A stretch of 64,000 bases of DNA from Allochromatium vinosum DSM 180. GTDB taxonomy: Bacteria > Pseudomonadota > Gammaproteobacteria > Chromatiales > Chromatiaceae. Below the pieces are notes generated by a model that did not search any database, was not told the DNA's origin, and was given only the letters and a program-made list of their open reading frames with translations. Shown here piece after piece: positions 8,345-17,043 of the stretch; the first letter of the stretch is position 1; the number at the start of each line of letters is the position of its first letter. Location of the stretch: assembly GCF_000025485.1 (NCBI RefSeq), contig NC_013851.1, positions 2,213,501 to 2,277,500 on the forward strand, written 5' to 3'. The translations under genes were made by a program, and so were the position numbers.

Positions 8345-9792
8345 TGATGGATGTCATTCTGGTATCTTCCTACCAACCCGGATCAGTAACCCGCATCGAT
8401 ATTGCACCGCCTTTATCTATTCTGCTGTTGATGGGAGCGCTAGAGCAAGCAGGTTATCGCTCGCGCATGATCGACCTGAATCTTTACAAACCAAGCTCTT
8501 GCGAGGATGAAGAAGCTTTTTACACCAAAATCATTGCATCAGAAATCAAAAGCAAGCAGACATTGGTCGGCTTCTCATGCTTGACAACCGGGCATTTTCC
8601 CTTTTTCAAAAAGGCCGCATCTTATCTTAAGCTAAACTTTCCAACTATTCGCGTTGCAATTGGCGGATGCCATTCTTCACTTTTTGGAAGCGATATACTT
8701 TACCATTGCCCTGAAATCGATTATGTGGGAATTGGCGAAAGTGAAGAACAAATTGTAGAACTGGTATCGACCCTCGACAAAAATTGGAATTCATCTGACT
8801 TTGATATTCAGGCATTTGGGTGGCGCGATACGGCCGGCAATATTCAGCTGCGTGAAAGAGAAATTTTCAACAAAGATCTGGATACAATCTATCATCCTTC
8901 CTGGCATTCGGTTAATTTCGAAAAATATTATCGCGATCATTCGCAATGGCACAATCCAAAACAGCATGACATCAAAGTTTCGATACCAATTCAAACTTCA
9001 CGCAGCTGCCCGTTTTCATGTAGTTTCTGCTCATCTATCGAAGTAAATGGTCGAGGTTATAGACGACGCTCTGCAAACGCAGTTGTGGACGAAATACAGC
9101 TTCACGTTGAACAATTCGGGCATCGTTATTTTGGATTCGTAGATGATAATCTCACGGTATCAAAGCGACACATTTTGGCGATAATGAACGAAATTGTTCG
9201 TCGCGATCTTGATATTCAGTTTGAATCATTTAGCGGCTATCATATTGCAACGTTGGACGAAGAGGTCATAACAGCACTCGTTGAGGCCGGCTGCATTTAC
9301 ACGCTCATGCCAATCGAGCATGGAAACGAGCGAATGCGCAATCAGATCATTGGCAAAAAATTGCCTACAGAAAAGATTTATGAAGTAGTAGAAAATTATC
9401 GAAAATTCGAAGTGCTAATTCGAGCCGTTTTCATTATGGGATTCCCTGAGGATACACATGATACCCTGAGGGATACGTTAGAAATGATCCAAAGACTGCA
9501 AGTTGATTTGGTCGATGTCTTTACACTCATCCCATACCCCGGCACTAAAGTTTTCGAGCAAGCTATGCGGGATGATTTGTTTATCAACAAAATTGATCAA
9601 AAAGAATTATGGTCCGGGCACTATACCCTAAACAATCAATCAAGCACTTTTTATTTGAAGCCATATTCGTTGTCACTGAACGACTTAGGGCAATGGAGAA
9701 AAACTTTTGATACGTTAAGCGAAGATCATTTAAACAACTGGAAAGCCACAAAAAATTCACGTCTCAATAAAATACGGAGCGCGCTCAGTTGA
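8344..9792 (+). CDS. B12-binding-domain radical SAM protein
   Basis: A 482-residue protein. Residues 1-150 resemble the cobalamin-binding fold of class B radical SAM enzymes: PPLSILLLMGALEQAGY, LVGFSCLT, VAIGGCHSSLF and VGIGESEEQI. The DxHxxG signature for base-off cobalamin is not evident. The radical SAM core begins with C222, C226 and C229 (RSCPFSCSFC) and continues with FVDDNLTV and a glycine-rich GFPEDTHDTL. Members of this family methylate or rearrange unactivated carbons in lipids and natural products. It is flanked by an SDR and two methyltransferases, which suggests tailoring of a rare sugar or lipid-linked substrate. Which carbon is modified cannot be told. Confidence 0.8.
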   Translation: MMDVILVSSYQPGSVTRIDIAPPLSILLLMGALEQAGYRSRMIDLNLYKPSSCEDEEAFYTKIIASEIKSKQTLVGFSCLTTGHFPFFKKAASYLKLNFPTIRVAIGGCHSSLFGSDILYHCPEIDYVGIGESEEQIVELVSTLDKNWNSSDFDIQAFGWRDTAGNIQLREREIFNKDLDTIYHPSWHSVNFEKYYRDHSQWHNPKQHDIKVSIPIQTSRSCPFSCSFCSSIEVNGRGYRRRSANAVVDEIQLHVEQFGHRYFGFVDDNLTVSKRHILAIMNEIVRRDLDIQFESFSGYHIATLDEEVITALVEAGCIYTLMPIEHGNERMRNQIIGKKLPTEKIYEVVENYRKFEVLIRAVFIMGFPEDTHDTLRDTLEMIQRLQVDLVDVFTLIPYPGTKVFEQAMRDDLFINKIDQKELWSGHYTLNNQSSTFYLKPYSLSLNDLGQWRKTFDTLSEDHLNNWKATKNSRLNKIRSALS

Positions 9793-10556
9793 GTATTTTT
9801 TATGAAGAAAAAGAAAAAGAAATCTTTGATCGCCAATTTTTTTTGATCGAAGCATTAGGCATCGATTCGCCTTTGATTTTTGATGTTGGTGCCAACATTG
9901 GACAAAGCGTTGATCGTTACAGCAAAGCCAAACCAGAATCAATCATTCACTGCTTTGAGCCGAACCCCTATGCATTTGAAAAATTGGTTCTGCATTGCAA
10001 AAACCGCAATCATGTCAAATTAGTCAATTCAGCTCTTTCCGATCACTATGGATCCACTCGTTTTTATGCCACTCAACGCACTGAGCTCAGCTCATTGCTG
10101 CGCCCTGAATCATGGTTAAGCGCTTTAAGCAGTGATGAAAAATATAAATTCGACGAGTTGTTTATATCCTGTATAACTCTCGACCAATATTGTCAGGATT
10201 CAGGGATTGAGTGGATTGATATTCTAAAAATTGATGTTCAAGGTGCTGAGCCAAAAGTGCTTCAAGGAGGGGTGAAGCTTCTCAGTAGCAACCGCATTGG
10301 ATTGATTTATTTGGAGGTCATGCTGGCTGAGACTTATGTCAATCAAGCAACGCTAGCGCAATTGCTGGAAACACTGGGAGCTTACCATTATCGTTTATGG
10401 GATCTAGTACCTTTCACTTACACCAGCGCCGGCGCCGCCTGGACAGCTAACGCATTATTTATATGCCCGCAGTGGGCAAAACAAGTTGAGGAAAAATCCC
10501 GTCGCTCAATTTCAGAAAATAAATCTGATCAAAAACAGCATAACCATGACTCTTGA
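9789..10556 (+). CDS. FkbM-family SAM-dependent methyltransferase
   Basis: A 255-residue protein. The SAM-binding motif is FDVGANIGQSVDRY (residues 31-44), followed by CFEPNPYAFEKL. The FkbM signature ILKIDVQGAEPKVLQGG comes near the middle. FkbM enzymes O-methylate hydroxyl groups on sugars and polyketides. The start is TTG, overlapping the previous stop as TTGA, and no in-frame ATG exists at the N-terminus. The C-terminal tail is rich in charged residues and overlaps the next gene by 11 bases. The very low GC of the first codons (about 30%) marks the centre of the imported segment. Confidence 0.85.
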   Translation: MSIFYEEKEKEIFDRQFFLIEALGIDSPLIFDVGANIGQSVDRYSKAKPESIIHCFEPNPYAFEKLVLHCKNRNHVKLVNSALSDHYGSTRFYATQRTELSSLLRPESWLSALSSDEKYKFDELFISCITLDQYCQDSGIEWIDILKIDVQGAEPKVLQGGVKLLSSNRIGLIYLEVMLAETYVNQATLAQLLETLGAYHYRLWDLVPFTYTSAGAAWTANALFICPQWAKQVEEKSRRSISENKSDQKQHNHDS

Positions 10557-11712
10557 TCGTTCTTGTCCTGTCTGCTCAGCAGAGGAAAGATTTTTACTGC
10601 GCTCACTTGATTATGCGCTATTTGATGACCTGCCGTTTTCAGGCACTACAGCCCTTGTGAGCTGCAAAAAATGCGGTATGGTCTTTAGTCAACTTGAAGG
10701 AGGGTCAGACGCATTAAATACATACTATAAATCGAACAATCATTATTTTTTCTCGCAGACTCCTGGATCGGGCGGGATAACCGAGATTGACCAGCGGCGT
10801 TATTTTCGTTTGTTTGAACTTTTGCGCCTTGAGCAAGAAAAAACGAAAACAATCCTGGATTTTGGATGCGGAAAAGGCGGCTGGCTTGCATGGCTTAATC
10901 AGATTGGATTCTCATCATTAATTGGCATTGAGGCATCTGTTGCCTGCCGCCAAATAATTGGGAATTATGATTCAGTTAAAATCTATAGCAACACAGGCGC
11001 TTTACCAGAAGATGAGGCGCCAGAGATTATTACCTTCAGCCATGTTCTTGAGCATCTTCATGATCCGTTGCTTGAACTCAAAACATTAATTTTCAAATCT
11101 CCCAAAAACGCTATTTTTTTTATCGAGGTTCCTAACGCACCGGCCATGCTGAAAAAAGCAAATCCGTGGCCTGATTTGTTTTTTGAACATATCAATCACT
11201 TTGACGAATTTTCTCTTAAAAATTTAGTTTGGCGCGCAGGTCTTGAAATTATTCAGTCTGGTAGCTGGGCCTTCGATCCACTGAATGATAAAGGCGACGA
11301 ATGCCTGTATTTGATCTGTCGCCAGGGAAGTTATAATCAAGAAAAACGGCTTTTCTCACGCTTGTCTTCTTGGCCGCTCCAACTGGCTGCCGCACTGGAA
11401 CACCGACCACTTTCTGAATCATTTATATTATCTCTTGATTTAAGACGTCCACTTGCACTATGGGGCTGTTCGCAGTACTCAATGCTCGTACTCGGCATGC
11501 ACCCTGAAGTCCGCATGCGAATTCACCAATTGTTCGATACATCGCCAGCCAAGATCGGTCGTGACATTGATGGGGTAAAGATCCAGCATTCATCACAGCT
11601 ACGTTACCTCAACAAGGATTACGCGCTGTTGTTGCCTCGCTCAGACTATCTTGACTCTATGCTCAAGGAAATTTCAAATACAGACATCCAGCTTGACACA
11701 TTCATTTTCTGA
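10546..11712 (+). CDS. zinc-ribbon class I methyltransferase with C-terminal WG domain (C-methyltransferase-like)
   Basis: A protein of about 388 residues. It starts with a CxxC...CxxC ribbon (C7, C10, C40, C43) like the putative zinc-binding domain of sugar C-methyltransferases such as TylC3 and NovU. The SAM domain has ILDFGCGKGGWL, GIEAS and FSHVLEHLHDP. The last 90 residues contain LALWGCSQYSMLVLG and an LFDTSP strand, the same WG-type Rossmann-like domain found at the N-terminus of the four radical SAM proteins upstream. I chose ATG 10546, which makes a short overlap; the earlier start at 10486 would overlap by 71 bases. The likely substrate is a nucleotide-linked deoxysugar. Confidence 0.8.
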   Translation: MTLDRSCPVCSAEERFLLRSLDYALFDDLPFSGTTALVSCKKCGMVFSQLEGGSDALNTYYKSNNHYFFSQTPGSGGITEIDQRRYFRLFELLRLEQEKTKTILDFGCGKGGWLAWLNQIGFSSLIGIEASVACRQIIGNYDSVKIYSNTGALPEDEAPEIITFSHVLEHLHDPLLELKTLIFKSPKNAIFFIEVPNAPAMLKKANPWPDLFFEHINHFDEFSLKNLVWRAGLEIIQSGSWAFDPLNDKGDECLYLICRQGSYNQEKRLFSRLSSWPLQLAAALEHRPLSESFILSLDLRRPLALWGCSQYSMLVLGMHPEVRMRIHQLFDTSPAKIGRDIDGVKIQHSSQLRYLNKDYALLLPRSDYLDSMLKEISNTDIQLDTFIF

Positions 11713-11733
11713 ACAACAACCGGCATCTATACT

Positions 11734-12510
11734 ATGATTGATGATCGCGATATTTTTCTTGCTGAGCGGCAGAGGCGTGTCAAAAGCTACCAGCACGATA
11801 GCGTCTTGCTAGATGCAAGCAAGCAGTTTATGAGCGAGACGTTACGCACAAAATATTCTTATCAGTTCGACTGGTTAGGTCTTCCGATCATTCAATATCC
11901 ACAAGATATCGTCATTATGCAGGAGCTGATCTGGTCAGTACGGCCAGATCTGATCATCGAAACTGGAATTGCGCGCGGCGGCTCTTTGATTTTTAGTGCA
12001 TCGATGCTCGCCTTGCTGGATTTAAGCGAGAATATCGTGGGCAATCACGCCACATTTCACTCTAAGCGAAAAGTGGTAGGCGTGGATATTGATATCCGCC
12101 CCCATAACCGACGCGCGATTGAAAAAAGCTCTTTTATTTCTTACATTGAAATGATCGAGGGATCAAGTATTGAGTTTGATATAATCGAACAGGTCAGATT
12201 ATTGGCTAAGGACTACCATCGACCAATGGTCTTTCTCGACTCGAATCATACTCATAGTCATGTTTTGGCCGAACTTGAAGCATATGCGCCATTGGTTGGA
12301 GTCGGCTCATATTGCGTTGTATTTGACACTTTAATTGAAGACTATCCATCTGCCACTTTCGCGGATCGCCCCTGGCACGCAGGTAACAGCCCTAAAAGCG
12401 CTGTAAATGAGTTCCTCTGCACCAACTCGAACTTTCAGATTGACTCTTTCATTCAGGACAAACTTTTAGTCACGGCAGCTAAAGACGGATTTTTGAAGCG
12501 CTTAAAATGA
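11734..12510 (+). CDS. cephalosporin hydroxylase (CmcI)-like protein, probable methyltransferase
   Basis: A 258-residue member of the CmcI family, which has a class I SAM-methyltransferase fold despite its hydroxylase name. The sequence shows LIIETGIARGGS near residue 74 as the glycine loop, VVGVDIDIRPHN as the acidic strand, and FLDSNHTHSHVLAELEAYAPLV with the Asp and His typical of the family's metal site. Homologs occur in lipopolysaccharide and rhamnan clusters, where sugar O-methylation is the usual proposal. It begins 21 bases after the zinc-ribbon methyltransferase and belongs to the same transcription unit. It is AT-rich, like its neighbours. Confidence 0.82.
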   Translation: MIDDRDIFLAERQRRVKSYQHDSVLLDASKQFMSETLRTKYSYQFDWLGLPIIQYPQDIVIMQELIWSVRPDLIIETGIARGGSLIFSASMLALLDLSENIVGNHATFHSKRKVVGVDIDIRPHNRRAIEKSSFISYIEMIEGSSIEFDIIEQVRLLAKDYHRPMVFLDSNHTHSHVLAELEAYAPLVGVGSYCVVFDTLIEDYPSATFADRPWHAGNSPKSAVNEFLCTNSNFQIDSFIQDKLLVTAAKDGFLKRLK

Positions 12511-12556
12511 CAATTCACCTCTATCTGTATTGATGTCACCTTGCAGAATTCACGCC

Positions 12557-14431
12557 ATGAACCCTTTGCTCAAATCGCGCAAGATAATAATCATGAAGCT
12601 CCTGGCCAACCAGGAATATTCTAATGCCGAATCTGCGGCACGCCGTTTTATCGAGCTGTATCCAGATGAGGTTTTTGGATGGAAAATAGCTGGCGCCGCA
12701 TGCTTTTATTTAGGGCGCTACCAAGAGGCTCGGGATTTTTTACTTAAAGCCGTTGTTTTCAATAGCCGCGATCCGGAAATTTTCAGTACATTAGGTAATG
12801 CATTGTTTTATCAGGGACGCATTAAAGATGCCTTGAGATGTTTTGAGCGTTCTTTGGAGATTGATGCCGATCACAGCCCGGCTCTCAATGGGAAAGGACT
12901 GTGCTTGATGGGCCTGAGTCTTGATCGAGCTGAAGAGGCAAGAAAATGCTTTGAGCGCGCATTGAGCGCCAATCAAAGTCAACCTGAAGTCTATTGCAAT
13001 CTAGGTGCGCTCCTTAGTCAGCTGGGTCAGCTAGACGAGGCTGTTGATCTGCAAAGAAAATCGCTCGAACTAAATCCAACATACGCTGAGGCCTACAGTA
13101 ATCTGGGACATGCTTTGCAAGATCTTGGAAGAGTCGATGAAGCGCTCGATGCGCTTGAAAAAGCCACTCAGGTCAACCCGCATTCGGCAGTGCTTTTTTC
13201 AAATCGATTATATGCACTGAACTACCATCCCGACAAAACGGCTGAGGATATTTTTAAATCCTATCAAGAATTTGATCGTTTGTTCGGTTTGCCGCATCGC
13301 GCCAGTTGGATTCCGCACAGCAATGACCGAGATCCAGAACGGCGTTTGCGCATTGGCTATGTGTCAGCTGACTTTGGTTCGCATGTGATCGGTTATCACT
13401 TAGAGCCTCTTCTGGCCAATCATAGTCGCGAACAATTTGAGATTACAGCTTACACTGAACGCGTTGGGTCCGATGGATTGACAGCACGCTATCGACGGCT
13501 GATTGATCACTGGGTTCCAACAAAGGAATTGACGGATGAGGTCATGGCTGAACGCATCCGTTCCGATGGCATCGACATTCTGATTGATCTGGCTGGACAC
13601 ACGTCTGGAAATCGTCTGGGTGTGTTTGCCCGCCGCCCGGCTCCGGTCGCTGTGACCTGGATGGGTTATGGTTATACAACTGGCCTGAGTGCTATCGATT
13701 ATTTCCTCACCGATGCGGTCATGACGCCTCCAGGCAGTGAGCATCTGTTTGCTGAGCAGATTTGGCATGTAGATTGTCCGGTCGGGACATATCGACCGGC
13801 ACCAGACATGGGTGAGGTTGGGCCATTACCTGCACTCACAAACGGAACAGTGACCTTCGGCACCCTTACACGCGGCATTCGAATCAATCATCGGGTCGTT
13901 CGAGTTTGGTCAGACATCCTGCGGCGGCTTCCAGGTTCACGTCTCGTCGTTGACAACAAATCATTTGTCACCGAAACGGCGCAAGCACGTCTAGCTGAGC
14001 AATTTGCTGCGCACGGCATCGAGCGCGAGCGACTTATTATCGGCTACCACAGTCCGCCATGGGATGTGCTGCGTAGTACCGATATCAGTTTGGACTGCTT
14101 TCCGCATAATTCCGGTACGACCCTGGTTGAATCGTTATACATGGGTGTTCCCTTTATCACCCTGGCTGCACGCCCCAGTGTTGGGCGTTCGGGCAGCACC
14201 GCACTCATTGCGGTTGATCACCCGGAATGGATCGCAACCACCGAAGCAGAATATGTGGATAAGGCCATCGCCTTGGCAAGCGATATCGAGCGTCTGGCGA
14301 CGATTCGCGCCGGACTGCGCGCTGAATTCGAGGCCAGCCCCTGGCGCGACGAATCTGGTTTTACCCGACGCGTCGAGCAAGCTTATCGGGAGATGTGGCG
14401 CCGCTGGTGTGCGACGCCCCAAAAAAAATGA
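12557..14431 (+). CDS. TPR-SPINDLY (GT41, OGT-like) glycosyltransferase 1
   Basis: A protein of about 624 residues. TPR repeats cover roughly residues 20-230 (for example VYCNLGALLSQLGQLDEAVDLQ). The GT41 catalytic part follows, with RLRIGYVSADFGSHVIGYHLEP, DGIDILIDLAGHTSGNRLG, VTWMGYGYTTG and the UDP-binding block DCFPHNSGTTLVESLYMGVPFITL. Members transfer a sugar to Ser or Thr of proteins. The position of the catalytic Lys842 of human OGT, nine residues before a conserved Trp, is Arg here. Possible starts are 12533, 12557 and 12593; I chose the second by comparison with the next gene. The 5' half is AT-rich and the 3' half GC-rich. Confidence 0.85.
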   Translation: MNPLLKSRKIIIMKLLANQEYSNAESAARRFIELYPDEVFGWKIAGAACFYLGRYQEARDFLLKAVVFNSRDPEIFSTLGNALFYQGRIKDALRCFERSLEIDADHSPALNGKGLCLMGLSLDRAEEARKCFERALSANQSQPEVYCNLGALLSQLGQLDEAVDLQRKSLELNPTYAEAYSNLGHALQDLGRVDEALDALEKATQVNPHSAVLFSNRLYALNYHPDKTAEDIFKSYQEFDRLFGLPHRASWIPHSNDRDPERRLRIGYVSADFGSHVIGYHLEPLLANHSREQFEITAYTERVGSDGLTARYRRLIDHWVPTKELTDEVMAERIRSDGIDILIDLAGHTSGNRLGVFARRPAPVAVTWMGYGYTTGLSAIDYFLTDAVMTPPGSEHLFAEQIWHVDCPVGTYRPAPDMGEVGPLPALTNGTVTFGTLTRGIRINHRVVRVWSDILRRLPGSRLVVDNKSFVTETAQARLAEQFAAHGIERERLIIGYHSPPWDVLRSTDISLDCFPHNSGTTLVESLYMGVPFITLAARPSVGRSGSTALIAVDHPEWIATTEAEYVDKAIALASDIERLATIRAGLRAEFEASPWRDESGFTRRVEQAYREMWRRWCATPQKK

Positions 14432-14458
14432 CATTTGAAGAATAGTTTGAGGTTTGAC

Positions 14459-16459
14459 ATGACGCACGGAAAAGCATCCAAAGATGACGGGGACGACCTA
14501 TTGGCGCTGTTTGAGCAGGGTCGGCATGCGGATGCGGAAATCAAGGCGCGTCTCTGGACCGAGAATTACCCGCATGACGCTTTTGGCTGGAAGATATTAG
14601 GGGCAATCCTGACGACCACGCAGCGCCATCAGGAAGCCGTTTCAGTTTTGAAAACGGCCCTGAAGCTCTCGCCGGAAGACGCCGAATGCCTGAATACACT
14701 CGGCGCGGCGCTAGAAGATGAAGGCCGAATGGAAGAGGCGGGTGTCTTGTATGCGCGCGCCGCCCGCCAAGCACCTGGCTTTGTGGCTGCATTCTACAAT
14801 CTGGCCAAGCTGCTTCAGAGATTGGGGCGTCTTGATGAGGCGCGATTCTATTTCGAGCACGCGCTGAGCATCAATCCACTCCATCTCAAATCGCTCAATA
14901 ATCTGGGTTCACTGCTCCGTGACCTGGGGTGTACGCAGGAAGCATTGGACTGTTATCGGCGCGCTTTGGCCATACATCCTTCGCAACCCGAAGCACTCAC
15001 CAATCTGGGCAACCTGCTGCTGAGTCTCGGGCAACTGCATGAGGCATTGGAGTGTCAACAACGCGCGGCTCGTCTACAACCCGGACATCCCGAGATTCTG
15101 TCGAATCTCGGTAATGCTTTACAACATCTGGGACGCCTTGACGAGGCATTGGACGTTTACCGCCAAGCGTTGACGATCAGGCCGGATGATACGTCGATTC
15201 ATGGCAAACTCCTCTTCACACTGAACTACCATCCGGATCAGAGCGCCGAACAGATCTTCAGCGCTTACCAAGCGTTCGACCAACGTATCGGTGTACCGTA
15301 TCGAGCAAGCTGGCAGCCGCCGGCCAGTGACCGAGACCCCGATCGACGCTTGCGTATCGGCTACGTCTCGCCGGATTTTCGCTGTCACTCCATCCGTCAT
15401 TTCCTCGAACCCGTACTGGCCCATCACGATCACCAGTCATTCGAAATCACCGCCTATGCCGAACTGTCCCAGGAAGACGGACTGACGGCTGTCTATCGCA
15501 GATTGGTCGATCGTTGGGTTCCGACGCATGGACTGAGCGATGATGTCCTGGCCGAGCGGATCCGTGCCGACGGCATCGACATCCTGATCGATCTGGCCGG
15601 ACACACAGGCGGCAACCGGCTAGGTGTGTTTGCCCGTCGTCCGACTCCAGTCTCTGTGACCTGGATGGGCTATGGCTATACCACCGGGCTGAGCGCGATC
15701 GATTACTTTCTCACCGATGCAATCATGGCGCCTGCCGGCTGTGAGCCGCTGTTTGCCGAACGCCCCTGGCGCCTGGAAGCGCCGAGCGGCATCTATCGCC
15801 CCGCTTCCGACATGGGGGAGGTCGGCTCCCTGCCGGCCCTCGCAAACGGCACCCTGACTTTCGGCACGCTGACGCGCCATGTCCGCCTCAATCACCATGT
15901 CATCCGCGTTTGGTCAGAGATTCTCAGACGACTACCGCACGCGCGTTTGATCATCGATAGCAAGGATTTCGCCACCGAAGCGGTACAAGCGCGTCTGGCC
16001 GAGCGCTTCGCCGCGCATGGCATCGAACCCGAACGGCTCAGCATCGGGTATCACAGCCCCCCATGGGACGTTCTGCGCACCATGGACATCGGGCTGGACT
16101 GCTTCCCGCACAACTCGGGCGCCACGCTGGTCGAGTCGCTGTACATGGGCGTGCCCTTCATCACGCTGGCTGCACGCCCGAGCGTCGGTCGTTCCGGCAG
16201 CAGCGTACTCACAGGTGCCGGACATCCGGAGTGGATCGCCACGAGCGAAGCCGATTATGTGAACAAGGCCGTAGCGCTGGCCAGCGACCTGGAACACCTG
16301 GCGGCTCTCCGTGCCCGGTTGCGCGCCGATTTCGAGGCCAGTCCCTGGCGTGACGAAGCGGGCTTTGTCCAACGCATCGAGCGCGCCTATCGGAATATGT
16401 GGCAGCACTGGTGTGAGTCGGCACCGGCCGGCCAGCCCGCCGATCGTCTCATGACGTGA
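14459..16459 (+). CDS. TPR-SPINDLY (GT41, OGT-like) glycosyltransferase 2
   Basis: A protein of about 666 residues, paralogous to the preceding gene and nearly identical in motif order over the catalytic half. It has more TPR units (FYNLAKLLQRLGRLDEA, LNNLGSLLRDLG, LTNLGNLLLSLG and others, residues about 50-270). The catalytic part follows, with SPDFRCHSIRHFLEP, DILIDLAGHTGGNRLG and DCFPHNSGATLVESLYMGVPF. Lys is again replaced by Arg nine residues before the Trp. ATG 14459 has TGAGG six bases upstream and is preferred to TTG 14435. The gene lies at normal high GC. Its place beside the flagellin block suggests flagellin glycosylation, as for the TPR-glycosyltransferase FlmG of Caulobacter. Confidence 0.87.
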   Translation: MTHGKASKDDGDDLLALFEQGRHADAEIKARLWTENYPHDAFGWKILGAILTTTQRHQEAVSVLKTALKLSPEDAECLNTLGAALEDEGRMEEAGVLYARAARQAPGFVAAFYNLAKLLQRLGRLDEARFYFEHALSINPLHLKSLNNLGSLLRDLGCTQEALDCYRRALAIHPSQPEALTNLGNLLLSLGQLHEALECQQRAARLQPGHPEILSNLGNALQHLGRLDEALDVYRQALTIRPDDTSIHGKLLFTLNYHPDQSAEQIFSAYQAFDQRIGVPYRASWQPPASDRDPDRRLRIGYVSPDFRCHSIRHFLEPVLAHHDHQSFEITAYAELSQEDGLTAVYRRLVDRWVPTHGLSDDVLAERIRADGIDILIDLAGHTGGNRLGVFARRPTPVSVTWMGYGYTTGLSAIDYFLTDAIMAPAGCEPLFAERPWRLEAPSGIYRPASDMGEVGSLPALANGTLTFGTLTRHVRLNHHVIRVWSEILRRLPHARLIIDSKDFATEAVQARLAERFAAHGIEPERLSIGYHSPPWDVLRTMDIGLDCFPHNSGATLVESLYMGVPFITLAARPSVGRSGSSVLTGAGHPEWIATSEADYVNKAVALASDLEHLAALRARLRADFEASPWRDEAGFVQRIERAYRNMWQHWCESAPAGQPADRLMT

Positions 16460-16484
16460 TCTGCTCGCTCCCGCCCTTGTGTTT

Positions 16485-16520
16485 TGGCGCTTGAGCGGAG
16501 AGGATTGAGTGCGCCATTTT
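16485..16520 (+). terminator. possible hairpin terminator after OGT-like gene 2
   Basis: TGGCGC at 16485-16490 pairs with GCGCCA at 16511-16516, and TTTT follows directly. The loop is 20 bases and the stem only six pairs, so this is a weak candidate. It sits 25 bases after the glycosyltransferase stop and 30 bases before the next start, a sensible place for the end of the glycan operon. Confidence 0.3.
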
Positions 16521-16548
16521 CGCCCATCTTAAATAAAGAGCCTTCGCT

Positions 16549-17043
16549 ATGATTCAACATCGCTGGCCGACCCAACTGGCCGTTTATCCCTACGCCCAAC
16601 CACTGATGATCGGCTGGCAGATCGCTGATCGTGAACGCGATGTCTATTGGAACGACTATGAGCAGGCACTCGATGCCTATCTGACGGCGCAGGACGAGGA
16701 TGTGCCGGAGGCAGAGCGTCAGAGCTGGCTTCTGACCAGTCGCGAACGCTTTCAGGCGCTGGCCGCCAAGGGCGACCGTCATATCGGTACCAGCCTCGCG
16801 CTGATCCGTATCCATGCCGAACTCGGCGAACCGCAGGCCGTGATCCAGGCCATCGAGCAACTGCTCGACATCATGCCCTGGATGGCCGAACCCCTGCCCG
16901 ACGCACTGGAGATCCATATCAACCGCCCCTTTCTGGCGCCGCTCCCCAGCTTCGACTACAGTCAGGTTTTCGAGGGCGAGCTGGGCAACTGGCTCCAATC
17001 CGGCATCATGACCGCCCTGGAAACCGCCGATCGCGCGTCATGA
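16549..17043 (+). CDS. hypothetical protein, acidic, helical
   Basis: A 164-residue protein I do not recognise. It is acidic and mostly helical in look, with a run of possible TPR-like helices in the middle (IGTSLALIRIHAELGEPQAVIQAIEQLLDI split by Gly). There is no signal peptide or membrane segment. AAAGAG lies a few bases before the ATG. It converges with the TPR-methyltransferase, and the two coding ends overlap by six bases. Lying between OGT-like genes and the flagellin block, it could be an accessory to flagellin modification, but this is only positional inference. Confidence 0.7.
   Translation: MIQHRWPTQLAVYPYAQPLMIGWQIADRERDVYWNDYEQALDAYLTAQDEDVPEAERQSWLLTSRERFQALAAKGDRHIGTSLALIRIHAELGEPQAVIQAIEQLLDIMPWMAEPLPDALEIHINRPFLAPLPSFDYSQVFEGELGNWLQSGIMTALETADRAS

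Larger units (their letters stand above)
5840..13300. other. AT-rich segment, probable horizontally acquired insert
   Basis: Hand counts of single 60-base rows give about 30% GC at 9781, 43% at 8641 and 37% at 12781. Outside the segment I count 63% at 3001 and 67% at 14281. The left change occurs inside the GT4 gene near 5840 and the right change is gradual inside the first OGT-like gene (52% at 13321). No transposase, integrase, tRNA or direct repeat was seen at either edge. Replacement by homologous recombination through shared flanking genes is therefore more likely than insertion by a mobile element. The edges given are approximate. Confidence 0.7.

Noticed and set aside
10486-10545. Earlier start for the zinc-ribbon methyltransferase
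   Set aside because: It would overlap the FkbM gene by 71 bases. The ATG at 10546 places the zinc ribbon at the N-terminus, as in the family.
5840-13300. Insertion sequence or integrative element at the AT-rich segment
   Set aside because: No transposase, integrase, inverted repeats or tRNA attachment site were seen at the edges; only composition marks the segment.
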